A DNA stretch of 64,000 bases. Source: Delphinapterus leucas (Eukaryota > Chordata > Mammalia > Artiodactyla > Monodontidae). The notes under the pieces are model-generated. The model searched no databases, was not told the DNA's origin, and saw nothing but the letters and a program-made list of their open reading frames with translations. This document shows, piece by piece, positions 11,798 to 24,603 of this stretch (position 1 is the first letter of the stretch; each line of letters starts with the position of its first letter). The DNA lies in assembly GCF_002288925.2 (NCBI RefSeq), contig NW_022098067.1, positions 2,884,762-2,948,761 on the forward strand. The letters run 5' to 3'. The translations under genes and the position numbers were made by a program.

Positions 11798-12544
11798 AAA
11801 TTTTAGTGACTGAGTATAGTCTATTATGTGGATGAACCACAATTTACTTAAAAATGTTCTATAACTGGATGTTAACAATATTTACTTTGTTTTTACAAGT
11901 ATAAACAACTCTTCAATGAATGTCTTAATATATAAATCTTTGCCTTCTTGTATGATTATTTCCTTAGGATAAATTTCTGGAAGTAGATAGCTATCTGAAA
12001 AAAATCTGTTCATATTTAAGATTTAAAAAGTATTGACAAAGAATGTTCTAGAAAGACTGTAAAAATGACACTCCCATCAGTGTAAAAAAAATTTTTACCA
12101 CACTTTCTCACACATTAATTAAATTATTAGCATTATTAAAATATTTAATTTAAAAGTAAATGTTATTTACTTCATTGTAATATATATGTCTTTTTTTCTA
12201 GTAAGGTTGGAGATTATTTTTCATTTTTAATAGCCTGTTTCTATCTCATTCCAGCAAAATTATAACCCACAACATATAGCATGTACTTCATAAACACTGG
12301 TTTGCTTCCTCTCAATTTTTTCAGAGAAATTATGCAAAGGTAAATTCAATATAACAAACAAAATTCCAATGGGGTTTTATGGAGAAGCTGTAAAAAATGA
12401 TTTTGAAATTGAATATGAGAACAAAATTTTATATATAGTTGAATCAATTTTAATGTTAGTATTTGTATCACAGTTCACTGAGAAAAATATTTATTTACTA
12501 GATGATGTTTGGGAAACTTTAAGCAGGATCCAAGTCACACTGTA
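11798..12544. other. Unassigned intergenic DNA
   Basis: A+T-rich. The 71-codon frame at 12369-12584 has no recognisable domain and runs into the decayed L1. Confidence 0.4.
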
Positions 12545-13500
12545 TACAATAATAAACTCTGGATGGATTAAAGCCCAATTGTAAAAGATAAAGCTACAAA
12601 ATTAATGAAGAAATTCTAGAACAATATTCTTGTGAACTTGGTTGGGAATTACACCTTAAACAAGATCTGAAAAGTACAAATAGTAGCAGTAAATTTGATA
12701 GTATTTTTATTAAAATAAAGAAATTATCTTCAACAAAGGATACCACAAAGATATTAAACAGTTCAGTCGATGAAGGTATTTGCAACATTTGAAGTTGCCT
12801 AAAATATAATATCTAGAATTTATAAAGAGGTCCACTCCTTCAACAAGGGATAGACAAAAGAAAAGAATAGAAAAAGATGGAAGTCAATGTTTGAGAAATT
12901 CACAAAAAGAGATTCAGAAATGACTAGAGAGTACATGAAGAGATATTCAATCTCACTAGCCACCAGAGAAATACAAACTACAGCAACAAAGTACCATTAG
13001 ACTAGAATATGTAGAATTAGGGAGCATCAAATGCTGACCAAGATTTACAGTCACAGGAAGAGTGTAAAATAGTTCTAGTCACTTTATATATCAATCATAT
13101 AGTACTTAAGTGACATAAATATGTGTATAACTTATAATTCAGCAGTTATACTTCAGGTTATATATCAGAGACATCTCTATCAGGTTCATAAGACAGCATG
13201 TGCAAAGTTGTGCTTTCTGGTATTTGTTCCATTGGTTAGAACTTGGAAGCATCAATAAGAGACTGGATTATGGAATATGCTTCAGTGCTGAGAAGATATG
13301 AACTAGATTTATGTATGACAATACAGATATCTTTTGTAACTGTTGAGTGGATTAAAAAAAGAAAGCAGATTTATAATACAACATACCTCTTGTATAATCA
13401 TGTAAGTAAACTAGTCATATATAAATAAAATAATAATTTCATATATATCTAAAAATAAATTATTTCATTTGTTTTTATAGGGAAATATATCAATACATTA
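12545..13500 (+). mobile_element. Highly decayed L1 (ORF2 end and 3' part)
   Basis: Landmarks of the L1 ORF2 C-terminal region occur in the right order on the plus strand: 'ctctggatggattaaa' near 12560, 'tcacaaaaagagattcagaaatgac' near 12900, 'tgaagagatattcaatctcactagccaccagagaaatacaaac' near 12930, and 'gagactggattatggaatatgcttcagtg' near 13255. Divergence is high and frames are broken throughout, which suggests an old L1M-type copy. Both ends are uncertain. Confidence 0.6.
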
Positions 13501-14541
13501 AAATTAGTACCTGTCTTGGAAAGAAAAATTAAAGATGAAGAGGAAATATGTCATTAGATTTGGAAAGAATGATAGTGTGAGATGAACTGAGGTATATGAT
13601 AAATGCAACTCTGAGAATCTTCATTACAATAAAAGTTAAGAAAATTTAGACAAAATATAAAGAAAAAAAAAAACTAAGCAGCTTTAAGTCACTTGAACCT
13701 TTCTTACTTTCTGTTTCCTCAATTAATAACAGTTAAAGCATAGACTACTCTGTCGGGACATGAAGATTGTCTACTCAGTCAATCTACCATGTCTCACTTT
13801 TTATATTAACCATGATATTTTTTCCAGTTATAACTGACAAACAAAACTAAAATAAATTAGGATATGCATGTTATTATTTTCTGTATAAAACTAATTTCTA
13901 ATGATCAAAGTGGGTTATCAAGCTCAGTTCCACCTCTCACTTTCTTTCTCTCATCTCTCTATTTCCTCCCTTCTAGGGCCTATGTATCACACATTTGGGA
14001 AGAATCTGGCTTAGTTTGTATGTTGGCTCTATCCCTAGATTAGTCTTTCTGTTGGAGGAATAAAACACCCCCTGTGTAATGATTTTAATCTTGTTCTTGG
14101 GAAGTGCATTGAGGGTTACCAGGACAGACTCTTTTACCAAAACTACAGGGGTTGAGAAGAAAAAGATTTTCTTGGCCAAAAGAAAAATATCTCACAGAGA
14201 GCTGTAGTAAGCAACATTAAGCATATAAAGTTTAAGTGTTGAAGGGATGTGGGCAGGTCATGAATAGCATTTGCTGCAAGTTACTCCTTAAAAGACCTAC
14301 TAGTATTGCACATTACTCCCACTCTGTCTTATAATTGACTTTTCAAGAGACTGTCCAGTCACATCTCTAGATAAACAAAAACTAATGCCTTAAAATAACA
14401 GGATTCTCAATACACTGAGCCAGAGCTTGTTTTGGAATAAATGGCTTTCAGTCAAGTTTAACACAGGCCATGGAAGCAATAAGGTAAGCTCCTGTAAACC
14501 TTTGAGACCCAGTCACATTTTGTCATTTGCCTCATAATAAT
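13501..14541. other. Unassigned intergenic DNA
   Basis: No recognised gene or repeat. The 68-codon minus-strand frame at 13973-14179 has no domain signature. Confidence 0.45.
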
Positions 14542-14546
14542 CAGGG

Positions 14547-15007
14547 TATATTAGAGTTTATCCAGAGAACTGGAGCCTATAGGAGATCTGCAGTCAGCAA
14601 GCTGGAGACCCAGGAAAGCCAATGGTGTAGTTCTAGTCCAAGTCTGAAGGCCTGAGAATCAGAAGAGTTGATGGTATAATTTCCAGTCTGAAAGCTAGCA
14701 GGCTCGAGACCCTGGAAGGGTCAATGCTTCAGTTCAAGTCCAAAGGCAGGAAAAGGTCAACTCAAGGAGTCAAGCAGGAGGAGTTCCTTCTTATTTGTGG
14801 GAAGTTCAGCCTTTCTGTTATATTCAGGTCTTCAACTGATTAGATGAGGCTTACACACATTTGAGAGGACATTCTGCTTTTTTTAGTCTACTGATTCAAA
14901 TATTAATGTCATGCAAAAATGTCCTCATAGACATATCCACAATAATGTTTGACCAATCTGGGCAACTTGTGGCCCAGCTAAGTTGACATATAAAACTAAC
15001 CATCACA
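14547..15007 (-). mobile_element. Solo LTR of an ERVL element (MLT2-type), antisense
   Basis: Its reverse complement follows the same MLT2 layout as the LTR at 870-1403. It opens TGTGATGGTTAGTTTTATAT, then a 'gtcaacttagctgggccacaagttgccc' block, then a 'catctaatcagttgaagacctgaat' block, and ends with ...CTCTGGATAAACTCTAATATA. A perfect 5-bp repeat, CAGGG, lies just outside both ends (14542-14546 and 15008-15012), the TSD size typical of ERVL. The final CA of the LTR has mutated to TA. No internal retroviral genes lie between the duplications. Confidence 0.87.
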
Positions 15008-15299
15008 CAGGGTCAATTAATCCTGTCAGTATTAACTGATTTCCTTGGCTATTAGGTTAAAGAATCTAAAATAAACAAACAGTAGTCATAGTTTCAGTTT
15101 AATGTGTATGTTCCCTTATATACGAACTAGAAATTCTAGTCCAAGGAAGCCTAAAATTATGAGGATGAGAAGCACAGATTTCCAAGTAGGTCACTGAGAA
15201 TGATGACAAGAGATGAAAGTCCTAGCTCTTCTGCTTGTTTCTTTCACCCATGGTTTCCAACTATCAGGTAAAATCACCATATTTTGTCCCAATTACACA

Positions 15300-16355
15300 G
15301 AACTTGATCACCAAAATGTCACTTAAATTGTGCCTTCAAGTCCATTCCAACATTTTATCAAGTTGGAAACTTCTGGGTAGTCTGGTATATAGCTAGTGGA
15401 TTTCATGAATATTAATTATTATCATTTTTCCTTTACTGTAAAGTGGGTCTGAAGCATGTTATGTGAGATTCTACAATAATAATTCAGGTATTCTGTGAGA
15501 ACTCAAGCCAAGGTACCACTGGTAGTCTCTATGAATTCAATTCCATTGATATGTCTTTTCAATGAGGACAAATCATTGGAAAGAGTGCCACCTTCCAAAG
15601 TGGAAATGACAAAAATAATCAACTTGCCACTTGTAGATCTCCTAGACAATGGTACAATATCAAAAGTGCATTGTGGGTTTATGTTGATAACAACTTGGAC
15701 ATTTAGCAGTGTCAATAGCTACTTCATCATTTGTTGGAGCCTGTGATATTGGACCATGCCTAACCTGCATCTGTATCACCACGGTCACTATGTTTACAAA
15801 ACTAATAGTTAAATAACTGAGATGGCAAAAACAGAGACTGGCTGAACTCCACCAGACCAGTCACCTTGTTCAAGTAATTGTTCAATGTCTTCTGTGCACT
15901 GGATGTTTTTTGATGGGCATTACATGAGAAATAAAGATTTACACACTTCACATCCACTCCTCTATGTCCATCGCGAGCTTCTTTGCCAGATCTCTTTGTC
16001 TTCAGTCCTCTAAGCTTGCTCCTTCTAAGACCTTAAATAATTAGGGAAGCCAGTAGATAGAGGTTTGTCAATATCTTGGTCCAGGATATTTGCCTTTCTC
16101 CACTGTGTTGATAGCTAGTTGTACTGCTCAAAGCTCTGCCTTTGGGAGACTTCTCACTCTTAGTCCATCACTGGCTAAGAGTTGCTTCAAGGACCCTAAC
16201 TCTCTGGCACTTCTGGCTTGTCCTTCCTGTAGCTGTAATGTTTTTGTTGGTCAGAACTAAATACCTCAGGTGTAGAATCACAGGTAATCTCAGTACCCAG
16301 TATAGGTTTATAGAGGTAATTGCCAGGGGGAAATTGGCAGGGTACCAATAGCCTC
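15300..16355 (-). mobile_element. Possible decayed ERVL-like internal region
   Basis: A 1-kb block with higher complexity than its surroundings. Several phrases on the plus strand ('gttcaagtaattgttcaatgtcttctgtgcactggatg', 'ccaggatatttgcctttctccactgtgttgatagctag', 'cagtacccagtataggtttatagaggtaattgccaggggg') fit my memory of antisense ERVL internal sequence. The longest open frames are 83 codons (plus, 15495-15746) and 70 codons (minus, 15503-15715), neither with a motif I can name. It might instead be unique sequence. Confidence 0.3.
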
Positions 16356-17644
16356 TGCTTAAGCATGCAAAATCTTCATCCTGCCTGTCTTATTTTTCTC
16401 CTAAATGATCTTTACTCTCCAGCAAGCTGTAAATTTGAAGTAAAATATAACTATCCCACCTATCCCTAATCTTTGTCTTCATAATCTCTTCAATCTAATT
16501 ATTACCTCACTAAATTTAATTGCCCTTCTTTAAAATCAATTAATATTTGATTTTCCTTCTCTAATGCCACTTAACATGCTTAATATGGTTACAGATATTT
16601 TTCAACTATATCATAACAATTACCATATTCATGCATTTATTGGACGTAACAATGAAAATGTCAAATGCAGAGAAGGTGAAATTATCTGTTGAGTTGATTC
16701 CTGTTAATACTCCTGAGCTGTATTTTTCTTACCTCTCAGACTTTTGAATTTAACTTTTGATTCTCCTTTAGATTCTTATATCCACACAAAGCAAGTCCAA
16801 AAAATTGTTTATATGGAAGTTTTACCACCGTTCAATAGAAGTTGATGCAAGAAATATTTAAGTGGTTTGAAAGTTTCATGTAGTATTGATTTGTTTTGCA
16901 ATTGGAGAAACACAGTGATACAAAATGTTTACTGACACAACAAAAAAAGATTCAGAATAGAGGATAGGATCAAGCCCAGTTCTATTTTGAAGTTATTACT
17001 AATTGTTATCTTCATGACCCCCAGAGTAATACTAATAGTACATTTTATCTGTATAGGCTTAAAGATCATTTTTTCAAAGAATATTTGGAAATTGGACCTT
17101 AAATTTTTAATTCTCTGCTCCTCTTATACTGAACAGTCTTCCACCAAGCACACACCAACCTCTTTTCGATGTATCAGAGATATTTCCTTTGGATGCAAAG
17201 TATGTAGAATAATTTGGTTATCTTCTGTGGAAACCAATCCCCAAGCAATTATGCAACATAACAGGATTATTCTTTATGATTAGATCCAAAGATTATCTAC
17301 AATATCAACTCTGGTAATATTGACTGCTTGTTGCATGCTGAAAACAGTATGAGAATAACAAATTTTATATGCAAAATCATCAAATAATTGTAAGACATGA
17401 GGCACTGTGGTGACATGATTACTGCTACTATCCCTGATTCATACTAGTGCATAATTATTTGCCTCAGATCTGTTGAGTTACACCAGAGTATTCAGCCAGC
17501 GCCTCCCCCACCACTTGTATTCAGTTTAATGTTTCATGTTTACTTCCCCATTTTTCTTTTTATAGATTGTTCTAATTTTATCCCTATGTTACTATTTCAC
17601 TGTACTCATTGTTTCTTTTCTATTTTTGTAGCATACACACTTTG
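16356..17644. other. Unassigned intergenic DNA
   Basis: A 98-codon plus-strand frame (16987-17283) lacks any recognisable domain, membrane pattern or splice context. No repeat recognised. Confidence 0.4.
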
Positions 17645-18386
17645 TTTTCTTTTTAAAAAATATTTATTTTTATCGAGGTATAATTGATGTACAATATTAT
17701 GTAAGTTACATGTGTGTAATATAGTGATTCACAATTTTTAAAGGTTATACTCCATTTATAATTATTATACAATATTAGATATATTCCCTGTGTTGTACAA
17801 TATATCCTTGTAGCTTACTTATCTTATAATAGTAGTTTGTACCTCTTAATACCCTACTCCCTTCTTGGCCTCCCCCATTCCCTTTCCCCACAGGTAACCA
17901 CTAGTTCGTTCTCTATATCTGTGAGACTATTTCATTTTTGTTATATTCACTAGTTTTACATTCTAAATTTCATGTATAAGTGATACATACTGGTTTTTCT
18001 CTCTCTGACAAATTTCACTTAGCATAATGCCCTCCCAGTCCATCCATGTTGCTGCAAATGATAAAATTTCATTCCTTTTTATGGCTGAGTGATATTCCAT
18101 TGAATATATACACCACACTCTCTTTAACCACCCATCTGTTAATGGACAGTTAGGTTGCATTTATATCTTGGTAGCTGAATATAATGCTGCTATAAACATT
18201 GGAGTGCCTGTATCTTTTTTAATTAGGTGTTTTTATTTTTGTCAGATATATGTCCAAGAGTGGAATTGCTGGGTTATATGGTACCTCTATTTTTAGCTTT
18301 GGGAGAAACCTCCATATTGTTTTCCACAGTGCACCAATTTACATTACCAATCAGTATATGAGGTTTCCCTTTTCATTACAAACTAT

Positions 18387-20690
18387 CTAACATTTATTAT
18401 TTGTGTACTGTTTGATGATAACCATTCTGACAGGTGTGAGTTGATAATTCATTGTGGTTTTGATCTGAATTTCTCTGATAATTAACAATGTTGAATGTCT
18501 TTTCATGTGCCTGTTGGAGATCTGCATGCCTTCTTCAGGAAAATGTCTATTCAGGTCTTCTGCACATTTTTTAATTGGGTTGTTTGTTTGTTTTGATGTT
18601 GAGTTTTCTGACATTTTTATGCATTTTTGGTTATTAATCCTTTATTGGTCATATCATTTGCAAATATTTTCTCCCATTCAGTAGGTTGTCATTAAATTTT
18701 ATGGATGGTTATCTTTGCTATTCAAAAGCATTTAAATTTTATTAGGTCCCATTTGTTTATTTTTGCTTTTATTTCCTTTGCTTTAAGAGACAGAACCAAA
18801 AATTATTGCCACAAATTATGTCAGAGTAATTCTACCTATGTTTTCTTCTAGGAAGTTTTTGATTTCCAGTCTCACATTTAGGTTTTTAATCCATTTTGAG
18901 TTTAGTTTTGCATATGGTGTGAAAAAATGTTCTAATTTCATTCTTTTACTTGTGGCTGTTCAGCTTTCCCAGAACCACTTATTGAGGACACTGATTTCCT
19001 CCACTGTATATTCTTACCTACTTTGTAATAGATTAATTGCTCATAAGTGTATGCCTTTATCTCTTGGCTCTCTATTCTGTTCTATTTTGACATCCAAGTG
19101 TCTGTTTTTGTTCCAGTATCATATTATTTTGATTACTGAAGCTTTGCAATATAGTTGGCAGTCAAGGCGTGTGTTTCTTCCAGCTTTTGTACTTCATTCT
19201 CAAGATGGTTTTGATTGTTTGGCTTCTTTTATGTTTCCATACAAATTTTTAAATGATTTGTTCTAGTTCTCTGAAAAGTGCTCTTGGTATTTTGGTAGGG
19301 ATTAAATTGAATCTGTAGATTGCCTTTGGTAGTATGGTCATTTTAACAATATTAATTCTTCCAATCCATGAACATGGTATATCTCTCCTTCTGTTTGTGT
19401 CATCTTCATTTTCTTTCGTCAGTGACATAGTTTCTGAGTACAGGTTTTTACCTCCTTAGATAGGTATATTCCTAAGTATTTTATTCTTTTTGATGCAATG
19501 GTAAATGGGATTGTTTCCTTAATTCTTTTTCTGACGGTTCGTTATTAGTGAATAGACATGCAACAGATTCCTGTATATTAATTTTGTATCCTGCAACTTT
19601 ACCAGATTCATTGATAAACTCTAGTAGTTTTCTGGTGGTTTCTTTAGAATTTTCTATGTATAGCATCATGTCATCTATTAAACAGTGACAGTTTTTCTTT
19701 TTCTTTCAAACTTGGATTATTTTAATTCTTTTTTCTTATCTAATTTCTGTGGTGAGGACTTCCAATAATATATTTAATAAAATTGATGAGAGTGGGTATC
19801 CTTGTCTTCTTCCTCAACTTAGAGGAAATGTTTTCAGCTTTTTGCCTTTGAGTATGATATTAGCTGTGGGCTTGTCATATATTGTCTTCATTATGTTGAG
19901 GTATGTCCCCTTGATGCCCAAAATCTGGAGAGTTTTTATTATAAATGGATGTTGAATTTTGTCAGAAGCTTTTTATACTTGTATTGAGATGATCATATGG
20001 TTTTTAATCTTCTATTTGATAAGGTGGTGTATCATATTGATTGATTTGCAGATATTGAAAACTCCTTGCATCATTAGAATAAATCCCACTTGATTGTGCT
20101 GTATGATCCTTGTAATGTATTTTTGTATTTAGTTTGCTATTATGTAGTTGAGGATTTTTACATCTTTGCTCATCAGGGATATTGGCCTATAGTTTTATTT
20201 TTTTGTGAGATCACTGGTTTTGGTTTCAGGATAACACTGGTGTTGTAGAATGAGTTGGGAAGTGTTCCTTTTTTTGCAAGATTTGAAATAGTTTGGGAAG
20301 AATCAGTGTTAAGTCATCTCTAAATGCTTCGTAGAATTCCCTTCTGAAACAATTTGGTGCTGGACATTTGTTTGTTAAGAAATTTTCACTACTGATTCAA
20401 CTTCATTACTGGTAATTTGTCTGTTAATATTTTGTATTTCTTGTGGTTCAGTCTTGGGAGATTGTACATTTCTAAGAACTTTTCCATTTCTTCTAGGTTG
20501 TCCATTTTAATTGGTGTATAGTTGCTCACAGTAGTCTATTATGATCTTTTACATTTCTGTGGTGTAAGTTGTAACTTCTCTTTTTTCATTTCTGATTTTA
20601 TTGACTTGGACCAGCTCTTTTTTTTTTTCTTGATGAGTCTAGTCAAAAGTTTGTCAAAGTTGTTTCTCTTTGCAAAGAACAAAAACTTTC
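18387..20690 (-). pseudogene. L1-A ORF2 remnant (RT and C-terminal region)
   Basis: ORF2 encodes the endonuclease/reverse transcriptase that performs target-primed reverse transcription. Recognisable minus-strand pieces include the C-terminal region with '...[11 protein letters not shown]...' (18387-18614) and an RT thumb piece ending '...[16 protein letters not shown]...' (19481-19669). Many stops and frameshifts separate them, and no continuous frame remains. The rest of the gene lies beyond the L1-D insertion. Confidence 0.8.
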
Positions 20691-20782
20691 TTTTAATTGA
20701 AGTATAGTTGACTTACAATGTTGTGTTAATTTCTGCTGTACATAAAAATGAGTCAGTTATACATATATATGAATTCTTTTTC

Positions 20783-21144
20783 TAACATCTTTATTGAGGT
20801 ATAATTGCTTTACATTGTTGTGTTAGTTGCTGCTGTAAAACAAAGTGAATCTACTATATGTATTCATATAGCCCATATCCCTTCCCTCTTGCATCTCCCT
20901 CCCACCCTCCCTATCCCATCCCTCTAGGTGGTCACAAAGCACGGAGTTGATCTACCTGTGCTATGTGGCTGCTTCCCACTAGCTATCTATTTTACATTCG
21001 GTAGTGTATATATGTCAGTGCCACTATCTCACTTCGTCCCAGCTTACCCTTCCCCCTCCCCGTGTCTTCAAGTCCATTCACTACTTCTGCATCTTTATTC
21101 CTGGCCTCCTAGGTTCTTCAGAATGATTTTTTTTTTTTTAGATT

Positions 21145-21196
<52 letters not shown>

Positions 21197-21646
21197 TAGC
21201 ATACGGTATTTGTTTTTCTCTTTCTGACTTACTTCACTCTGTATGACAGTCTCTAGGTCCATCCACCTCACTACATATAACTCAATTTCATTTCTTCTTA
21301 TGGAAGAGTAATATTCCATTGTATATATGTGCCACATCTTCTTTATCCATTCATCTGTCGATGGACACTTAGGTTGCTTCCATGTCCTAGCTATTGTAAA
21401 TAGTGCTGCAATGAACATTGTGGTACATGACTCTTTTTGAATTATGGTTTTCTTGTAGTAGGATTGTTGGATCATATGGTAGCTCTATTTTTAGCTTTTT
21501 AAGGAACCTTCATACTGTTCTCCATAGTGGCTGTATCAATTTACATTCCCACCATGAGTGCAAGAGGGTTCCCTTTTCTCCACACCCTCTCCAGTATTTG
21601 TTATTTGTGGAGTTTTTAATGATGGCCATTCTGACTGGTTTTGTAT
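20783..21646 (-). mobile_element. L1-E: young 5'-truncated L1 nested in L1-D
   Basis: A roughly 860-bp L1 3' end whose 3'UTR (the 'tctaggtggtcacaaagcac' block) matches that of L1-B and L1-F closely. It is flanked by the 10-bp repeat ATTCTTTTTC (20773-20782 and 21647-21656), which in uninterrupted L1-D would occur once, so this is its TSD. The 126-codon minus-strand frame 21095-21475 is the ORF2 C-terminus; it includes a '...[17 protein letters not shown]...' run and reads on through the microsatellite. Confidence 0.87.
21147..21195. repeat. (AT)n(GT)n microsatellite in L1-E 3'UTR
   Basis: About 20 AT units then 5 GT units, at the spot where sister L1s (L1-B, L1-F) have only a short 'atatatatgtgttagc'. 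It is therefore an expansion specific to this copy. Confidence 0.95.
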
Positions 21647-23319
21647 ATTCTTTTTCATTATGGCTTATCATAGGATATTAAACATAATTCTCTGTGTTAT
21701 ACAGTAGGACCCTGTTGTTTTTTCATTCTATATGTAATAGCTAACACCATCCTCCCACTCCATCCCTCCCCTAGCTCCCTCCCCCTTGGCAACCACAACT
21801 CTGTCCTCTATGTCCATGAGTCTGTTTGTTTCATAGATAGTTTCATTGTGTCATATTTTAGATTCCACATGTAAGCCATATCATATGGTATTCATCTTTC
21901 TCCTTCTGACTTACTTCACTTAGTTTGATAATCTCTAGTCACATCCATGTTGCTGCAAATGTCATCATTTCATTCTTTTCTCATGGCTGAGTAATTTTCC
22001 ATTGTATATATGTACACATTTTCTTCCTTTCCTCTGTTAATGTATATTTAGTTTGCTTCAATATCTTGGCTAATGTAAATAGTGCTGCTCTGAATATTGG
22101 GGTGCACATAAGTTTTCAAATTATGGTTTTCTCTGGACATATGCCCAGGAGTGGGATTGCTGGATTAAATGCTAGTTCCATTTTTATTTTTTTAAGGAAC
22201 TTCCATACTGTTCTGCATAGTGGTTGTACCAAATTACATTCCCACCAGGAGTGTAGAAAGGTTCCCTTTTCTCCACACCCTCTCCAGCATTTGTTATTTG
22301 TGGAGTTTTTAATGATGGCCATTCTTCCCAGTGTGAGGTGGTACCTCATTGTAGTTTGAATTTGCATTTCTCTAATAATTAGCGATACTAAGCATCTTTT
22401 CATGTGCCTGTTGGCCACCTGTATGTCTTCTTTGAAGAAATTTCTATTTAGGGCTTCTGGCCATTTTTTGATTGGATTGTTTTTTGTTGTTGTTGTTGTG
22501 TTGTATGAGCTGTTTGTATATTTGGGAAATTAAGCTCTTGTCAGTTGCAGCATTCACAAATATTTCTTCCATTCTTGTCTTTTCATTTTGTTGATGGTTT
22601 CCTTTGCTGTGCAAATACTTGTAAGTTTGATTAGGTCCCATTTGTTTATTTTTGTTTTTCTTTCTAGTGCCTTGGTAATCTGATCTGAAAAAACATTGAA
22701 AAGATTTATGTCAGAGAACGTTTTGCCTATGATTTCTTCTAGAAGTTTTATGGTATCAAGTAAAAGAACTAAGTCTTAGTTTCATTGATCTTTTCTATTG
22801 CTTTTTAGTCTTTATTTTATTTATTTCTACTCTTATCTTTATGATGTCTGTCCTACTATCTGTGGGTTTTTTTTTTCTTTCTCTTTTTTTCTAGTTCCTT
22901 TAGGTCTAAGGCTAAGTTGTTTACTTGTGAATTTTCTTGTTTTCTGAGCTAAGCTTTTAACACTAAGAACATCAATATTAGAAATGCTTTTGCTGTGTTC
23001 TATAGATTGTGGATCATTGTGTATTCATTTTCATTTGTCTACAGGTATTTTTTATTTCCTTTTTGATTTCCTCAGTGGCTCATTGGTTATTTAGTTGTTT
23101 ATTGTTTAACCTTAAATATGTTTGTGTTTATTGCAGGTTTTTCCTTGTAGTTGATTTTGGTCTCATAACACTGTGGTCAGAAAATATGCTTCACATGATT
23201 TCAATTTTCATCAGTTTACCAAGGATTATTTTGTGGCCTATCATGTAATCTATTATGGGAAATGTTACATGTGCACTTGAAAGAATTTGTATTCTGTTGC
23301 TTTTGGATGGAATCTTCTA

Positions 23320-24603
23320 TTGGGTTGGCCAAAAATTTGTTCAATGTTTTCTGTAATAAGGTTCTAGTAGCACTTTGTTGTCTTTAACTTTATTCAAAAC
23401 AATTTTGTTAAATTGTATTGTGACAGCTCTCATATCAGCATGCATTTAAAAAATAACTTATCAAAATTGGTGAATTTTTGTGTAGCCATTTTAATATTGA
23501 AGATGTAGGAAAAAGAGAAACATTTTTTGAAATATTATGTTTTAATATTTCAAGAAAGATAAAAAGGCAACTGAAACACAAAAAAAGGATTTGTGCAGTG
23601 TATGGAGAAGGTGCTGTGACTGACTGAACATATTAAAAGTGGTTTGTGAAGTTTTGTGTTATAGATTTCTCGCTGGATGATGCTGCACAGTGAGGTAGAC
23701 TAATTGAAGTTGATAGTGACCAAATCAATACATTAGTTGAGAACAATCAAAGTTATATCACATGGGAGACAGCTGACATCCTCAAAGTACCCAAATCAAG
23801 TGCTGAAAATCATTTGCACCAGCTTGGTTATATTAATTGCTTTGCTTTTCAGTTCTACATAATTTATGTGAAACAAACCTTCTTGACCACATTTCCATGC
23901 AACTCTCTACTTAAACATGACAAAAAAGTTCCATTTTTTGAAAGAATTGTGACAAGCAATGAAAAGTGGATACTGTACAATAGTGTGGAATGGGAGAGAT
24001 CGTGTGGAAAGTGAAATGAACCACCACCAGCAACACCAACGGCCAGTCTTAATCCAAAGAAGGTGATGTTGTGTATATGGTGGGATTGGAAGGGAGTCCT
24101 CTATTATGAGCTCCTTCCAGAAAACCAAATGATTAATTCCAGCAAGTACTGCTCCTAATTAGACCAACTGAAAGCAGCACTCGATGAAAAGCATCCAGAA
24201 TTTGTCAATAGAAAACACATAATCTTCCATCAGGATAATGCAAGACCACATGCATCTTTGATGACCAGGAAAAACTGTTACAGCTTGGTTCGGAAGTTCT
24301 GATTCATTCGCCATATTCACCAGCGGTTGCACCTTCAGATTTCCATTTACTTCATTCTTTACAAAATTCTCTTAATGGAAAACAATTTCAATTCCCTGGA
24401 AGACCGTAAAAGGCACCTGGAACACTTCTTTGCTCAAACAGGTAAAAAGTTTTGGGAAGACGGAATTATGAAGTTGACTGAAAAATGGCAGAAGATAGTG
24501 AAGCAAAACAGTGAATATGTTTTTCAATAAAGTTCTTGGTGAAGATGAAAAATGTGTCTTTTATTTTTACTTAAAAAATAAAGTCACTTATTGGCCAACC
24601 CAA
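23320..24603 (+). mobile_element. Complete mariner DNA transposon (1284 bp), inactive
   Basis: Both terminal inverted repeats are readable: the left starts TTGGGTTGGCCAA at 23320 and the right end is its reverse complement ending at 24603. A TA dinucleotide flanks each side (23318-23319 and 24604-24605), the target duplication of Tc1/mariner elements. The 1.28-kb length is standard for mariners. The termini resemble the mariner family known from cattle and relatives (recalled, not searched). It sits inside L1-A in the same region as a roughly 490-bp gap in that L1. Confidence 0.93.
23508..24527 (+). pseudogene. Mariner transposase pseudogene
   Basis: The transposase cuts and joins DNA at the terminal repeats using a DD34D catalytic triad. 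Recognisable pieces are, in order: a helix-turn-helix-like N-terminal region with many frame breaks (about 23508-23830); the first catalytic block read as T-S-N-E-K-W at about 23956, where the family has T-G-D-E-K-W, so the first catalytic Asp is Asn; an 'HQDNARPHAS' block at about 24230 with the second Asp present; and 'APSDFHL' at about 24330 with the third Asp present. The C-terminal part reads as a 67-codon frame at 24327-24530 ending near 'VKQNSEYVF'. Frameshifts and at least one stop separate these pieces, so the gene is dead. Confidence 0.85.

Larger units (their letters stand above)
20695..22758 (-). mobile_element. L1-D: 5'-truncated L1 inserted in L1-A and split by L1-E
   Basis: Two pieces of one minus-strand L1 3' end: 20695-20782 (extreme 3'UTR) and 21647-22758 (rest of the 3'UTR plus the ORF2 C-terminus). 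The body stops abruptly in ORF2 at 'ttttatggtatcaag'. The host L1-A resumes with 'aaaagaactaag', repeating the 'caaagaacaaaaact' seen just before 20695, which is an approximate target-site duplication. 5' truncation is the usual outcome of L1 retrotransposition. The open frame at 22116-22418 is the ORF2 C-terminal part. Confidence 0.82.

Noticed and set aside
16142..16351. Possible small exon at 16142-16351
   Set aside because: No splice signals of convincing form and the stretch reads as part of an old repeat-like block.
18838..19266. 142-codon plus-strand frame
   Set aside because: Antisense shadow of L1-A ORF2.
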